From Bacteroidota bacterium (lineage in GTDB: Bacteria; Bacteroidota; Bacteroidia; 2-12-FULL-35-15): a stretch of 64,000 bases of DNA. Shown here in pieces: positions 9,269 through 18,978 of the stretch; position 1 is the stretch's first letter, and each line of letters begins with the position of its first letter. A model generated the notes under the pieces. It ran no database searches, was not told where the DNA came from, and saw nothing but the letters and a program-made list of their open reading frames with translations. Location: positions 744,001-808,000 of the forward strand of contig JAQZBR010000004.1 of NCBI GenBank assembly GCA_029237775.1. Direction: 5' to 3'. The translations under genes and the position numbers were made by a program.

Positions 9269-10435
9269 ATGAAAAAAATAATGCTTTTGGGTTCAGGTGA
9301 ACTCGGTAAAGAATTCGTTATTGCAGTTAAGCGTCTTGGGCAATACGTAGTTGCAGTTGATTCATACAACGATGCACCCGCTCAACAGGTGGCTGATGAG
9401 AGAGAAGTGATCAATATGCTGGATGGTGCGGAGCTTGACAGAATAGTTGCAAAACATAAACCGGATCTGATCGTACCTGAGATAGAAGCGATCAGAACAG
9501 AGCGGTTCTTTGATTACGAACAGCAGGGAATTACTGTGGTTCCCAGCGCCAAGGCAGCTAATTTCACAATGAACAGAAAAGCCATTCGTGACCTTGCAGC
9601 AAAAGAGCTCGGCTTAAAAACAGCAAAATATGAATATGCCAACAGCTTTGAAGAGTTGAAAAAGGCTGTAGAAATAGTCGGCATTCCATGCGTTGTAAAA
9701 CCGTTGATGAGCTCATCAGGGAAAGGGCAAAGTGTGATCAAGACAGAAGCCGATATTCAGAAAGCCTGGGATTATGCGCAGGCAGGTAAACGCGGTGATT
9801 ACACTGAAGTGATCGCGGAAGCTTTTGTGAAATTCAATTCAGAGATAACTCTTTTAACAGTAACTCAAAAGAATGGAAATACATTATTCTGTCCTCCGAT
9901 AGGTCACCGCCAGGAACGAGGAGATTACCAGGAGAGCTGGCAGCCGGCAGAAATCAAAGCGGAGCATTTAAAGGAAGCTCAAATGATGGCGGATAAAGTA
10001 ACTAAAGCGTTAACAGGAGCCGGATTATGGGGAGTTGAATTTTTTCTTGCAGACGATGGGGTTTATTTTTCGGAGTTATCACCGAGGCCACACGATACAG
10101 GCATGGTTACGCTTGCAGGAACACAGAACTTGTCGGAATTTGAATTGCACGCGCGCGCTGTTCTCGGATTTCCAATTGCAGAAATCACCCTTGAGCGTGT
10201 TGGAGCAAGCTCTGTTATACTTGCTCATAAAGAAGGAATCAATCCTTCATTCAGCGGCCTTGAGAATGCAATGAACAACAAACAATCAGATGTCCGCTTA
10301 TTCGGCAAGCCTGTTACACGTCCATACCGCAGAATGGCTGTTGCCCTTGCATACGATGTACCCGGAAGTGATGTAAATGCTGTAAAAGAACGCGCAATGA
10401 AGATCTCCGCGATGGTAACAGTTCATTCGGTGTAA
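9269..10435 (+). CDS. purT: Formate-dependent phosphoribosylglycinamide formyltransferase
   Basis: The 388-residue ATP-grasp enzyme matches PurT over its full length. It has the N-terminal nucleotide fold [19 protein letters not shown], the loop [14 protein letters not shown], the ATP-grasp core ending [26 protein letters not shown], and the C-terminal [16 protein letters not shown]. It forms formyl-GAR from GAR, formate and ATP in purine synthesis, in the cytoplasm. A folate-dependent PurN also occurs at 52512-53084, so both routes for this step are present. It stands alone on the plus strand, divergent from the SRPBCC gene. Confidence 0.95.
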   Translation: MKKIMLLGSGELGKEFVIAVKRLGQYVVAVDSYNDAPAQQVADEREVINMLDGAELDRIVAKHKPDLIVPEIEAIRTERFFDYEQQGITVVPSAKAANFTMNRKAIRDLAAKELGLKTAKYEYANSFEELKKAVEIVGIPCVVKPLMSSSGKGQSVIKTEADIQKAWDYAQAGKRGDYTEVIAEAFVKFNSEITLLTVTQKNGNTLFCPPIGHRQERGDYQESWQPAEIKAEHLKEAQMMADKVTKALTGAGLWGVEFFLADDGVYFSELSPRPHDTGMVTLAGTQNLSEFELHARAVLGFPIAEITLERVGASSVILAHKEGINPSFSGLENAMNNKQSDVRLFGKPVTRPYRRMAVALAYDVPGSDVNAVKERAMKISAMVTVHSV

Positions 10436-10487
10436 ATCATTTTATCTTACATTAAATTAAACAGTAAATTCGTAAAAACACTTATTA

Positions 10488-11969
10488 ATGGAACAAGCAC
10501 GAACATTAGAAGACATCCAGAATTTTAAAGGGAAATATCCGAAACAGCTATGGTATCTTTTCTTTTCCGAAATGTGGGAACGCTTCTCTTTTTACGGGAT
10601 GCGTGGAATGCTGGTAATATTTATGGTCGACAAGCTTGCCATGGATGAAACCGCTGCTAATCTTCAATATGGAGCGACACAAGCCTTTGTATATGCTTTC
10701 ACTTTTATTGGTGGACTATTCGCAGATAAAATATTAGGCTACAGAAAATCGCTTTTCTGGGGTGGGATCCTCATGATCGTAGGGAGTTTCATTTTATCAT
10801 TGAATCCCGAAAATTATTTTTTCCTTGGGATAAGCTTTACCATTATCGGATCCGGATTCTTTAAACCGAATATCTCTACAATGGTCGGTGCTCTATACAA
10901 ACAAGGCGATTCCAGAACCGATGCAGGATTTTCTTTATTCTATGCCGGAATAAATCTTGGAGCATTATTGGGAGGTTATGCATGTATCGCTATTGCTCAA
11001 TCGTATTCGTGGCGGCTTGCATTTGGGCTTGCCGCGATTGTTATGACCATCAGTCTTATCACTTTCATTTTCACACAACGTTCGCTCGGACCGATCGGTT
11101 TACCTCCAATTAGAACAGATGGTAATACAAATAAGAACTGGTACGAGTATGCAGTCTACGGAGGGTCTCTTTTAGTGATCCCGGTTATCATGACCATGGT
11201 TTCCAAAACTCAATACACCGATTGGTTCATGTATATCATCGGTCCTTGCGTGTTAATTTATCTTATTTATGAAATGATGAAGTATCCTGCTGCCGACAGA
11301 AAGAAACTCCTCGCAGCACTGATCTTCATTCTCTTCTCTATTTTATTCTGGGCCTTCTTCGAACAAAGCGGAGGATCTCTAAGTCTCTTTGCAGCAAACA
11401 ACTTACACGATACTGTATTGGGAGTTCCGCTTAATCCCAACGGAGTTAACAATTCTGCCAACTCTCTTTTTGTGATCGCCTTCGCTGCATTGTTGGGAAT
11501 GGTGTGGATCTGGCTCAGTAAAAGAAGGATCGAACCCAATACGATTGTTAAATTCGGATTAGGATTTTTATTCCTTGCGGGCGGATTCTATGTTTTCTAC
11601 TGGACTAAATTCTTTGCAGATGAAAATGGGATGACATCGCTGGATCTTTTCACTTTAGGATGGTTTGTAATTACATTCGGGGAACTCTGTTTATCACCAA
11701 TCGGTATGTCGGTAATGACAAAGCTTTCTCCCCCAAAATTACAGGCTATGATGATGGGAATGTGGTTCCTCGCCAGTGCTTATGGCCAGTACTTTGCAGG
11801 CCTGCTTGGTGCGAACATCGCTGAAGCTTCAAGCAACTCTACTAATCTGGAGCGACTGAACATTTACACAGAAGGATACAAGCAGCTGGGATTTTATGCC
11901 TTGATATGCGGAGTGATAATGATTGCAATATCACCGGTGGTTAAAAAACTGATGCAGGAGGTTAAATAA
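10488..11969 (+). CDS. POT/PTR2 family proton-coupled peptide transporter
   Basis: This 493-residue membrane protein has about 12-14 helices. The N-terminal signature EMWERFSFYGMRGMLVIFMV contains the POT ExxERFxxYG motif. FADKILGYRKSLFWGG follows, and GSGFFKPNISTMVG is the second PTR2 signature. FFEQSGGSLSLFAANNL and the late SPIGMSVMTKLSPPKLQ are also family hallmarks. It should import di- and tripeptides with protons. The mnmH gene starts 1 bp after its stop, so the two are translated from one message. Confidence 0.93.
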   Translation: MEQARTLEDIQNFKGKYPKQLWYLFFSEMWERFSFYGMRGMLVIFMVDKLAMDETAANLQYGATQAFVYAFTFIGGLFADKILGYRKSLFWGGILMIVGSFILSLNPENYFFLGISFTIIGSGFFKPNISTMVGALYKQGDSRTDAGFSLFYAGINLGALLGGYACIAIAQSYSWRLAFGLAAIVMTISLITFIFTQRSLGPIGLPPIRTDGNTNKNWYEYAVYGGSLLVIPVIMTMVSKTQYTDWFMYIIGPCVLIYLIYEMMKYPAADRKKLLAALIFILFSILFWAFFEQSGGSLSLFAANNLHDTVLGVPLNPNGVNNSANSLFVIAFAALLGMVWIWLSKRRIEPNTIVKFGLGFLFLAGGFYVFYWTKFFADENGMTSLDLFTLGWFVITFGELCLSPIGMSVMTKLSPPKLQAMMMGMWFLASAYGQYFAGLLGANIAEASSNSTNLERLNIYTEGYKQLGFYALICGVIMIAISPVVKKLMQEVK

Positions 11970-11970
11970 T

Positions 11971-13005
11971 TTGCCTACACAGGTTAACATATCAGAATTC
12001 TTAAAGCTTTCAGAGAGCCATCCTGTAATAGATGTTCGTACACCTGCAGAGTTCATCCAGGGCAGAATTCCGGGTGCGCACAACATTCCGCTCTTTTCAG
12101 ATGAAGAGAGAAAGATTATCGGAACACTCTATAAACAAGAAGGGAAACAACCCGCAATTTTAAAAGGGCTTGAATTAGTCGGGCCCAAGCTGCATCAATT
12201 CATTTCAGATGCCAGGAACATTCCCAACTCAAACACACTGCTCGTGCATTGCTGGCGGGGCGGAATGCGCAGCGCCAGCATGGCGTGGCTGTTTGAAACG
12301 TATGGTTTTAAATGTATTGTTTTAAAAGGCGGTTATAAAACATATCGTCAGCATGTAATCGAGAGTTTTGAAAAACCCAAAAACATTATCATACTTGGAG
12401 GAAGAACCGGTTCGGGAAAAACATTAATACTGCATGAACTTATAAAACAAGGCGAGCAGGTAATTGACCTCGAGAAGATCGCGCATCACAAAGGTTCCTC
12501 ATACGGATCATTCGGTGAAGAGAAACAGGTGTCTCAGGAGCAATTTGAAAATGAAGTTTCGGATGCATTCTCGAAAATTGATAAGTCGAGGGTTTGCTGG
12601 CTTGAAGATGAAAGCCGGAAGATAGGGATCAATGTTCTTCCTGATCCGCTTTGGAATCAGGTCAGAGAAGCTAAAGTGTTTTACATCAGGCTTCCGCTTG
12701 CTGAAAGAGTAAAATTTCTTGCGAAAGACTATGGAAAATTCAGTAAAGAAGAGCTGATCACTGCAACTCAAAGAATCACTAAAAAATTGGGCGGACAACA
12801 TGCAAAGCGTGCCGTGGAAGCTATTGAAGCAGGCGACCTAGAAACCGCAGTTGAAATTACGCTTGTTTATTACGATAATTCATACGAGTTCGGCTTAAGC
12901 AAACGCCCGAAAGAGAATATCACAATTTGTGAATTCAATGACCTCAACCCGGAAAAGATTGCTACTGCTTTAACAGAAAAATTAAAAACGGTTCCTATTC
13001 CTTAA
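11971..13005 (+). CDS. mnmH: tRNA 2-selenouridine synthase MnmH (SelU)
   Basis: The 344-residue protein has an N-terminal rhodanese domain and a P-loop domain, the MnmH architecture. The rhodanese active-site loop is HCWRGGMRS with C94, and the Walker A motif is GGRTGSGKT at residues 143-151. It replaces sulfur by selenium in 2-thiouridine at the tRNA wobble position, using selenophosphate. The start is TTG at 11971, chosen because AGGAGG lies 9 bases upstream inside the end of the peptide transporter gene and because MPTQVNISEF matches the family start. selD at 17187 supplies selenophosphate. Its last 11 bases overlap the convergent cargo gene. Confidence 0.93.
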   Translation: MPTQVNISEFLKLSESHPVIDVRTPAEFIQGRIPGAHNIPLFSDEERKIIGTLYKQEGKQPAILKGLELVGPKLHQFISDARNIPNSNTLLVHCWRGGMRSASMAWLFETYGFKCIVLKGGYKTYRQHVIESFEKPKNIIILGGRTGSGKTLILHELIKQGEQVIDLEKIAHHKGSSYGSFGEEKQVSQEQFENEVSDAFSKIDKSRVCWLEDESRKIGINVLPDPLWNQVREAKVFYIRLPLAERVKFLAKDYGKFSKEELITATQRITKKLGGQHAKRAVEAIEAGDLETAVEITLVYYDNSYEFGLSKRPKENITICEFNDLNPEKIATALTEKLKTVPIP

Positions 13006-15073
13006 TGATCTTTGTATTGATCATCTTATCTTCATTCGTCACCTGAATAAAATACATCCCGGAAGTAAACGCTGAAAGATCAACAGAACTGTTCGTGCCA
13101 TTCATCTTCTCTGAAATAATTATTTTCCCCTGCAGGTCTGTTACGTTCACATTCGAATTCGTGAAGGTCTTTCCTGCTTTTAAATTAAAGACTCCGGTAG
13201 AAGGATTCGGATAAACCGACAAGTCTCCCACCAAAATGTTCTCATTTAGAGAGACCGGATAAGCAACCATGAACCCGACTGCAAGCCTCACATCTTCGGT
13301 TCCCTGCACAAGGATATCGTAGGTGCCGCCATCAACGCCTGTAAGATCAAATCCCGCCTGGATCAATGTGTCATTAATAACAGACATTGTATTTGGGTAA
13401 ACGAATGTTGTTGATCTGAAAAGAGAATTCACGAGGCTGATCGTATCAGCTCCCGAAGTGAAATGGGTTCCGTTGCCTGTAAAGCTTATCGTAACAAATT
13501 GATTAACGATGCCTGAGCTTGGACTAACGGTCATGATCATCGGTGCACCCGCAACTCCATAAAGCTCAAAGGAATTATCAAAACTTATTATACCATCTGT
13601 CAGGTTACTCTGATAAACAGAATAAGTTCCCGGCAGGTCACCCAATGTAAAATTAAACTGTCCGATCATACTGGTATCATTCAACATGATCATGGATACA
13701 GGATAAATGGAATTACCATAAATATCCGACAGCCAGATGGTATCGTTACCTGATCCGAAATGTGTGTTTAGTCCGGTGAGCAGTAAATTAATAGGGTCAC
13801 CCTGATTTGCGGAAGCGGGACTAATTTCAACAATACTCGCGTTTACAGTCGGGCTATAAAGCGTAAATCCATTTAACATGGAAAGGCTTGATGATCCGCT
13901 ATAGTTCCCGATCACCACATCATAAAGTCCGGCAGGATGAGAAGCATTAAAAGCAAATGTTGCATTTATCAGTGAATCATTAACAAACACCGAGCTTGTC
14001 GGATATATTGTTGTTCCTCCGCCATAAAGCTTAACGATATTTGTTCCCTGCTGAAATACAGTATTATGTCCTGAAATACCCACCGTCAGTGTTTGCCCCT
14101 GTACTGCATAATCGGGATTCACGCTTTCAATATAAGTTGCTGCCGGGGATGCGGGGTTTAATGTAAAGCCATTGCTCATGACCAACGTTCCGCTGCCGTA
14201 TATAATAACATCATACAAACCGGGAGTATGTGCCGTAGTGAGTGAGAAATTTGCGCTCGCCAATGAATCATTCAATATACTGATGGAACTCGGATAAATT
14301 GATGCTGAGCCATTAAACAATTTAATGAGCGTGGTGGCTTGAGTAAAGTTTGTGTTGGAGGCGGAAATAGAAACGGCTAATGTTTGTCCCTGAAAAGCAC
14401 TGTTTGGACTTACATTCTGAATAGACGCTGATGGAGCAACATAAGAGCCTAAAGTAAATCCTGCAGGCAATGTAAGAGTTTGCGTCATCATGTAATTAGC
14501 TACGATCACATCATATGCGCCTGCCGGATGCGATGTTGTAAAATTAAAAGTTGCATTGATAAGCGAGTCGTTGACAAAGCTAAGGCCTGAAGGAAAAATG
14601 GTTGTCCCGGCATGAAACAATTTTACAATGTTTGTCCCTTGTTGGAACACAGTGTTATGTCCGGATATAGCTATCGAGAGTGTCTGCCCTTGTGTACCTG
14701 TGTTAGGGCTTGCACTCACTATTGACGGCCCTGTAGCTGGATTCACCGTTAAATTAAAACCGGCAGGCATCGTCACGCTGTTGGTGCCATAAACCATTAC
14801 ATCGTATAACCCTGCAGGATGAGAAGTATTAAAAGAAAACGTTGCATTGATCTGGGAACTATTTATGATAGTTGTGCTATTCGGAAATACAGACACTCCT
14901 GCTTTCCAAAGCTTAATTAATGTTGTTCCCTGTCCGAACGAAGTGCCTGAACCGGTAACAGAAACCGACAAGGTTTGTCCCTGTTGCGCGGTATTCGGAT
15001 TTACGCTCACGATACTTTGAGATAATAGTATACCTGGAAATACAAGTAATAAAATAAAGAACAGCTTTTTCAT
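12995..15073 (-). CDS. T9SS-exported protein with six tandem IPT-like domains
   Basis: The 692-residue protein has a signal peptide (MKKLFFILLLVFPGILLSQ) and six tandem domains of about 100 residues. Each opens with a variant of SIVSVNPNTAQQGQTLSVSV and contains the phrase HPAGLYDVxV, an IPT/TIG-like immunoglobulin fold. The C-terminal 75 residues are a T9SS type A sorting domain: VYPNPSTGVFNL, LQGKIIISEK, GMYFIQV. It should cross the outer membrane by T9SS and be surface-attached or released. An 18-base palindrome lies 12 bases upstream of the start. No enzymatic domain is visible; adhesion is the usual guess. Its 3' end overlaps the convergent mnmH by 11 bp. Confidence 0.88.
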   Translation of the reverse strand: MKKLFFILLLVFPGILLSQSIVSVNPNTAQQGQTLSVSVTGSGTSFGQGTTLIKLWKAGVSVFPNSTTIINSSQINATFSFNTSHPAGLYDVMVYGTNSVTMPAGFNLTVNPATGPSIVSASPNTGTQGQTLSIAISGHNTVFQQGTNIVKLFHAGTTIFPSGLSFVNDSLINATFNFTTSHPAGAYDVIVANYMMTQTLTLPAGFTLGSYVAPSASIQNVSPNSAFQGQTLAVSISASNTNFTQATTLIKLFNGSASIYPSSISILNDSLASANFSLTTAHTPGLYDVIIYGSGTLVMSNGFTLNPASPAATYIESVNPDYAVQGQTLTVGISGHNTVFQQGTNIVKLYGGGTTIYPTSSVFVNDSLINATFAFNASHPAGLYDVVIGNYSGSSSLSMLNGFTLYSPTVNASIVEISPASANQGDPINLLLTGLNTHFGSGNDTIWLSDIYGNSIYPVSMIMLNDTSMIGQFNFTLGDLPGTYSVYQSNLTDGIISFDNSFELYGVAGAPMIMTVSPSSGIVNQFVTISFTGNGTHFTSGADTISLVNSLFRSTTFVYPNTMSVINDTLIQAGFDLTGVDGGTYDILVQGTEDVRLAVGFMVAYPVSLNENILVGDLSVYPNPSTGVFNLKAGKTFTNSNVNVTDLQGKIIISEKMNGTNSSVDLSAFTSGMYFIQVTNEDKMINTKIIKE

Positions 15074-15084
15074 CGATAGTAGAA

Positions 15085-15102
15085 TTAGTTTAACTAAACT
15101 AA
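15085..15102. promoter_or_regulatory. Palindrome just upstream of the IPT-repeat cargo gene
   Basis: TTAGTTTA and its exact reverse complement TAAACTAA are separated by AC. The site sits 12 bases upstream of the ATG at 15073, where a repressor or activator would act. It is AT-rich, so it could also be a chance hairpin in the leader. Confidence 0.4.
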
Positions 15103-15133
15103 ATTAGACTATTCTGGACTGATAATCAAAACT

Positions 15134-17113
15134 TTATTTAATGAAATCGAGGACAATCACTTCAGGCGAACGATTCAATTCTTTCGATCTTCTGTAGATC
15201 TCAATGTACCAGGATGTGTCCTGCCCTTTTTGAATAAGAAGTTCTTTTACTTTTTGGTTTTCTGATTTTTCAGCCCCTTCCATCAGGCGTTTCTGCAAAA
15301 CAACTGTTATGAATTGAGGGAATTTTGGATTGGAGGTTTCTGCAACCAGGTGGCTGAGCGCTTCATACGCTTTTTTATTATCATTTAAATTAAAGTATAC
15401 AGCACATAGGTTTAGCCAGGCATCTTCGAAGTTAGGAGCGATAGCAACCGCTTTCCTATAATTAAATATTGCAGCCTGATGATCGCCTGTGATCTCATAA
15501 CATGAAGCAAGATTATTTAATACATGGATGTGATATGGATTTATATTATTCGCGATCTGAAGATCTTTCAGTGCCGGTTCGTATTCTCCGAGATTAAAGT
15601 GAGCGCTCCCTGAATACCATGTGAGAGGTGTTGAAACAGGATCCATTATATAACATTCGGAGTTAGCTTTTCTGATCTCTGATATCACGAGCCTGTTATT
15701 ATCTCTCGCTTTCGCCTGAAGCGCTTTCGCAAGATGTATTTCCGATCGGTATCTTGTCAGCCCCGCATAACAACCCGGAATTAATAAAACACCTGACGCA
15801 ATCGCAAGAACGTTTGATCTTAATTTTGAATTTACAATGTTCTCTTTAGCAGAAGCGCTTCCCGCTATTATTCCCAGTATCAGAAATTCCTCGAGACGTT
15901 CTTTAGGAAAGCTGAACATTGAATAGGTCAGATAACCCAGAAACGTAAACAGCAAGGCGATATAAAATATACTTACAGGTGCGTCATCCGACAACTTCCA
16001 ACCTTTAAAAATTGAATAGCCCACAAAAAATAAAAATAAAAGATAAAGAAAGAGTCCGATAAAACCCTCCTGGCAATACACCCATAAAAAGTCGTTATGA
16101 GGCGTCTGATAAAATGTGGAGTTGTTCTCCGATACCAACCCCTCATTTCCGTATTTGAGTACTTCCACTTTCCAGGAAGCCAAGCCTTTTCCAAAAATAG
16201 GATTTTCGTTTCCGAGGCTCAAAGATTTTTTCCATAAGGAGAGATGATCCTTAGTGGAACCTTTTTCAAAATTTACGATCTCGGATGCATGGCTCCCAAC
16301 GCTTGTTGTTTTAGCATATCTTATATAAAACAAACAAGAGACAATAAGACCCAATACAACACAGAACATTACTTTTCTTATATCAGCGCGAGTCCCCGGG
16401 GGCGGCTCCGCTTTCCTCATTTTGACAAGTAATAAGATGCTGCTCAAAATAAATCCCGTAACTAATGCTATCCAGGTTGCCCTGTTAGATAAAATAATAA
16501 GAAAGAAAACGGATAGAACAGTCGCAATATAAAATAGAAGCCGCCAGAATTTTTGTTTGTTATTAAGAAGGCCATACAGAGTAAAGGGCAGATTAAAAAA
16601 GAGTGTCTGTGCAAACAGGTTACGGTGCCCGAATACGCTCATTAATCCATATGTATTTCCCGGAATAGACAATTCTCCTTCGCTGATAACTCCAATAAGA
16701 TCTTTTATTCCAACACAAATAATGATCAGGGACAACGCAGCAAATGCTTTAGGAAGCTCTGTAAAAATAACGTCCTTTTCAATGAAACAAACAAAAGCAA
16801 AGATAACGGTAAAGACAAGAAAGATCTGAAGCCATTCAAACGATGCATCAGCAAAATTAATCCCCGATAATCTTGTGACCGAATAAAAGAGGAAAAATCC
16901 AAAGCTTATTATTAGCGGATTTGTGCCTATTTTTACGCGCTTACCGGATAAAACATTGTAAACGATAAAACAAAGCATTACGGCAGAAACAACCAGCATT
17001 TTTAAGTGGGCGTCCGGATCTACTGTGTTTGTTGAATGAATCAATGGCAGTAAACAAACGATCAACCATATAAAAATACGTTGAGCATTTCCGGTGTCAT
17101 GAGACTTCATCAT
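15134..17113 (-). CDS. O-antigen ligase-like (Wzy_C) membrane protein with C-terminal TPR repeats
   Basis: The 659-residue protein has about ten to twelve hydrophobic helices up to residue 460. A large periplasmic loop carries the Wzy_C features: WKKSLSLGNENPIFGKGLASW and FYQTPHNDFLWVYCQEGFIG, including the PHNDFL motif of O-antigen ligases. From about residue 500 there are tetratricopeptide repeats (GEYEPALKDLQIANNINPY, GDHQAAIFNYRKAVAIAPN). This combination is common in Bacteroidota and may join a glycan chain to lipid A or to protein; WaaL-type transfer to T9SS cargo glycans is one possibility but not shown. It lies just upstream of the T9SS cargo gene on the same strand with a 60-bp gap. 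Confidence 0.82.
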   Translation of the reverse strand: MMKSHDTGNAQRIFIWLIVCLLPLIHSTNTVDPDAHLKMLVVSAVMLCFIVYNVLSGKRVKIGTNPLIISFGFFLFYSVTRLSGINFADASFEWLQIFLVFTVIFAFVCFIEKDVIFTELPKAFAALSLIIICVGIKDLIGVISEGELSIPGNTYGLMSVFGHRNLFAQTLFFNLPFTLYGLLNNKQKFWRLLFYIATVLSVFFLIILSNRATWIALVTGFILSSILLLVKMRKAEPPPGTRADIRKVMFCVVLGLIVSCLFYIRYAKTTSVGSHASEIVNFEKGSTKDHLSLWKKSLSLGNENPIFGKGLASWKVEVLKYGNEGLVSENNSTFYQTPHNDFLWVYCQEGFIGLFLYLLFLFFVGYSIFKGWKLSDDAPVSIFYIALLFTFLGYLTYSMFSFPKERLEEFLILGIIAGSASAKENIVNSKLRSNVLAIASGVLLIPGCYAGLTRYRSEIHLAKALQAKARDNNRLVISEIRKANSECYIMDPVSTPLTWYSGSAHFNLGEYEPALKDLQIANNINPYHIHVLNNLASCYEITGDHQAAIFNYRKAVAIAPNFEDAWLNLCAVYFNLNDNKKAYEALSHLVAETSNPKFPQFITVVLQKRLMEGAEKSENQKVKELLIQKGQDTSWYIEIYRRSKELNRSPEVIVLDFIK

Positions 17114-17186
17114 TATATAAAAGTGGTTTCGTCAAAGTTAATACTATTAATAAATTTAAATCGCCCTTAATTAATTAAGAAATATA

Positions 17187-18224
17187 ATGGAAGAGATCAA
17201 ACTCACACAATACTCACACGGTGCAGGATGCGGATGCAAAATTGCACCTCACGTTCTGGAGCAAATTTTAAAATCGGATTTTAAAGCACCCTTGGAAAAC
17301 AAATTGATCGTTGGTAACAGCACTAAAGATGATGCCGCGGTATACGATATTGGTAAAGGAAAAGGCCTGATAAGCACAACCGATTTTTTTATGCCGATTG
17401 TTGATGATGCATTCGATTTCGGAAAGATCGCTTCCGCAAATGCGATCAGTGATGTGTATGCGATGGGAGGAAAACCATTGATGGCAGTCGCTATTTTAGG
17501 CTGGCCAATAAATAAGCTATCCACTGAACTTGCACAAAAAGTGATAGATGGTGCACGAACGATCTGTGCAGAAGCTAATATCCCACTTGCAGGGGGTCAC
17601 AGCATTGACAGCCCTGAACCTATATTCGGGCTTGCTGTTACCGGGATGATCGACCTGAAAAATTTAAAACAAAACAATACAGCAAAAGAAGGTGATCTTC
17701 TTTACCTGACAAAAAAAATTGGAGTTGGTATTCTAACTACCGCGGAAAAGAAAGGAATGCTTAAAGAAGAGCATAAAGGAACTGCTGCGGGACAAATGAT
17801 GCAACTCAATAAACAGGGAGAAATATTTGGAGGATTAAATTATGTGAGTGCAATGACGGATGTAACCGGATTCGGATTGCTTGGGCATTTGATTGAAATG
17901 GCTGAAGGCGCCAACTTAAGCGTTGAACTTGAATATTCTAAAGTTCCTTTGATCAACGATTTGTCTTTTTATATTTCTCAAATGTGTGTCCCAGACAATA
18001 GCTTCAGAAACTGGAGCGGTTATGACCCGAAGGTGGCAGGGATCACAGGAGATTCCCTTTTGACCTTATGCGATCCTCAGACAAATGGCGGGCTTCTGGT
18101 AAGTGTGGATCCATCATTTAAAAACGAATTTGAAAAGGTTTTAATCTCTCTTTCTTTACATGAGTTTGCACAGCCAATAGGAGTTTTTAAACAGAGTGAA
18201 GAGAAAACTATCGTTATTCGGTGA
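17187..18224 (+). CDS. selD: Selenide, water dikinase (selenophosphate synthetase)
   Basis: The 345-residue enzyme begins LTQYSHGAGCGCKIAP, the SelD active-site segment. C15 corresponds to the catalytic Cys17 of E. coli SelD and K18 to Lys20, so it is a cysteine form and not a selenoprotein. Further family features are STTDFFMPIVDDAFDFG, GGHSIDSPEPIFGLAVTG and MTDVTGFGLLGHLIEMA. It makes selenophosphate from selenide and ATP. The only selenophosphate user in the window is mnmH. selA and selB are not seen here, so selenocysteine insertion cannot be claimed. It is preceded by an AT-rich leader and followed by an unrelated cargo gene. Confidence 0.96.
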   Translation: MEEIKLTQYSHGAGCGCKIAPHVLEQILKSDFKAPLENKLIVGNSTKDDAAVYDIGKGKGLISTTDFFMPIVDDAFDFGKIASANAISDVYAMGGKPLMAVAILGWPINKLSTELAQKVIDGARTICAEANIPLAGGHSIDSPEPIFGLAVTGMIDLKNLKQNNTAKEGDLLYLTKKIGVGILTTAEKKGMLKEEHKGTAAGQMMQLNKQGEIFGGLNYVSAMTDVTGFGLLGHLIEMAEGANLSVELEYSKVPLINDLSFYISQMCVPDNSFRNWSGYDPKVAGITGDSLLTLCDPQTNGGLLVSVDPSFKNEFEKVLISLSLHEFAQPIGVFKQSEEKTIVIR

Positions 18225-18330
18225 TTTTACAAAAAGTGCATAAATCTTACATGTGTTAAGCCTCCTGCATTCTTGAATAGGCGGGGGCATATTCCTGCCA
18301 TACTTTCGTACAGAATTTAAAAACTGTACT

Positions 18331-18978
18331 ATGAAACATCTTTTAACCACCCTTTCGATTTTATTAGCGCTAAAGACTTTCTCACAGACTTCATCGCATC
18401 CTGATTCTCTGAGCGCAACCTCACAGGACGGTAAACAATATTATGAGCAACAGGATCCTGGTTTTACTGCTACGTCAATTTCAGGTGATGACATTGAATT
18501 CAGCTGGAGCTGCATGCAGTCTGCGCAAGTTGATTTATTCGAAATAGAAGCGAGTACGGACGCGATTCATTTTTCTCTACTGCAAAAAATAACCTCCGAA
18601 AATTCGGAGCAAGGAAAGTATAGCGTTCGACTTAAAAAAAACACCGGGGGCACAGGGTATTACCGTTTAAAAAAAATCACCTCTGATGGCAACTCATTTT
18701 ATTCCCGGATCGTGGCAGTCGTATCCAATGAAGCCAACAGTGAAATCACGATATTTCCAAATCCATCTGCGGGTAACATTGTTAATTTTCGGATCTCATC
18801 GGGTGCCAATGCAGGGAATGCGTTTGTAAGGATCACCGGCCGATCAGGCAGAACGATCTATGCTTCCGGCATCAATGGTTCTCTGGAACAACATCTGGCG
18901 CTTGAGCAGGGATACTATTTGCTGATTCTCACAGAAGGCAACGGGAACATAATCACAAAAAAGATAGTGGTCAATTAA
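18331..18978 (+). CDS. Small T9SS cargo protein
   Basis: The 215-residue protein has a signal peptide (MKHLLTTLSILLALKTFSQT), a central beta-rich domain (residues about 40-125, with GTGYYRLKKITSDGNSFYSRIV, of the kind that precedes many sorting domains), and a C-terminal T9SS domain (ITIFPNPSAGNIVNF, EQGYYLLILTEGNGNIITKKIVV). It has no room for an enzymatic domain, so it may be a minimal cell-surface protein or the remnant of a longer one. A TACTTTCG box at about 18301-18308 resembles the Bacteroidota -7 element. It converges on the desulfurase gene and overlaps its stop by 4 bp. Confidence 0.82.
   Translation: MKHLLTTLSILLALKTFSQTSSHPDSLSATSQDGKQYYEQQDPGFTATSISGDDIEFSWSCMQSAQVDLFEIEASTDAIHFSLLQKITSENSEQGKYSVRLKKNTGGTGYYRLKKITSDGNSFYSRIVAVVSNEANSEITIFPNPSAGNIVNFRISSGANAGNAFVRITGRSGRTIYASGINGSLEQHLALEQGYYLLILTEGNGNIITKKIVVN

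Noticed and set aside
17229-17246. Selenocysteine codon in selD
   Set aside because: The active-site codon is TGC (Cys15), not TGA.
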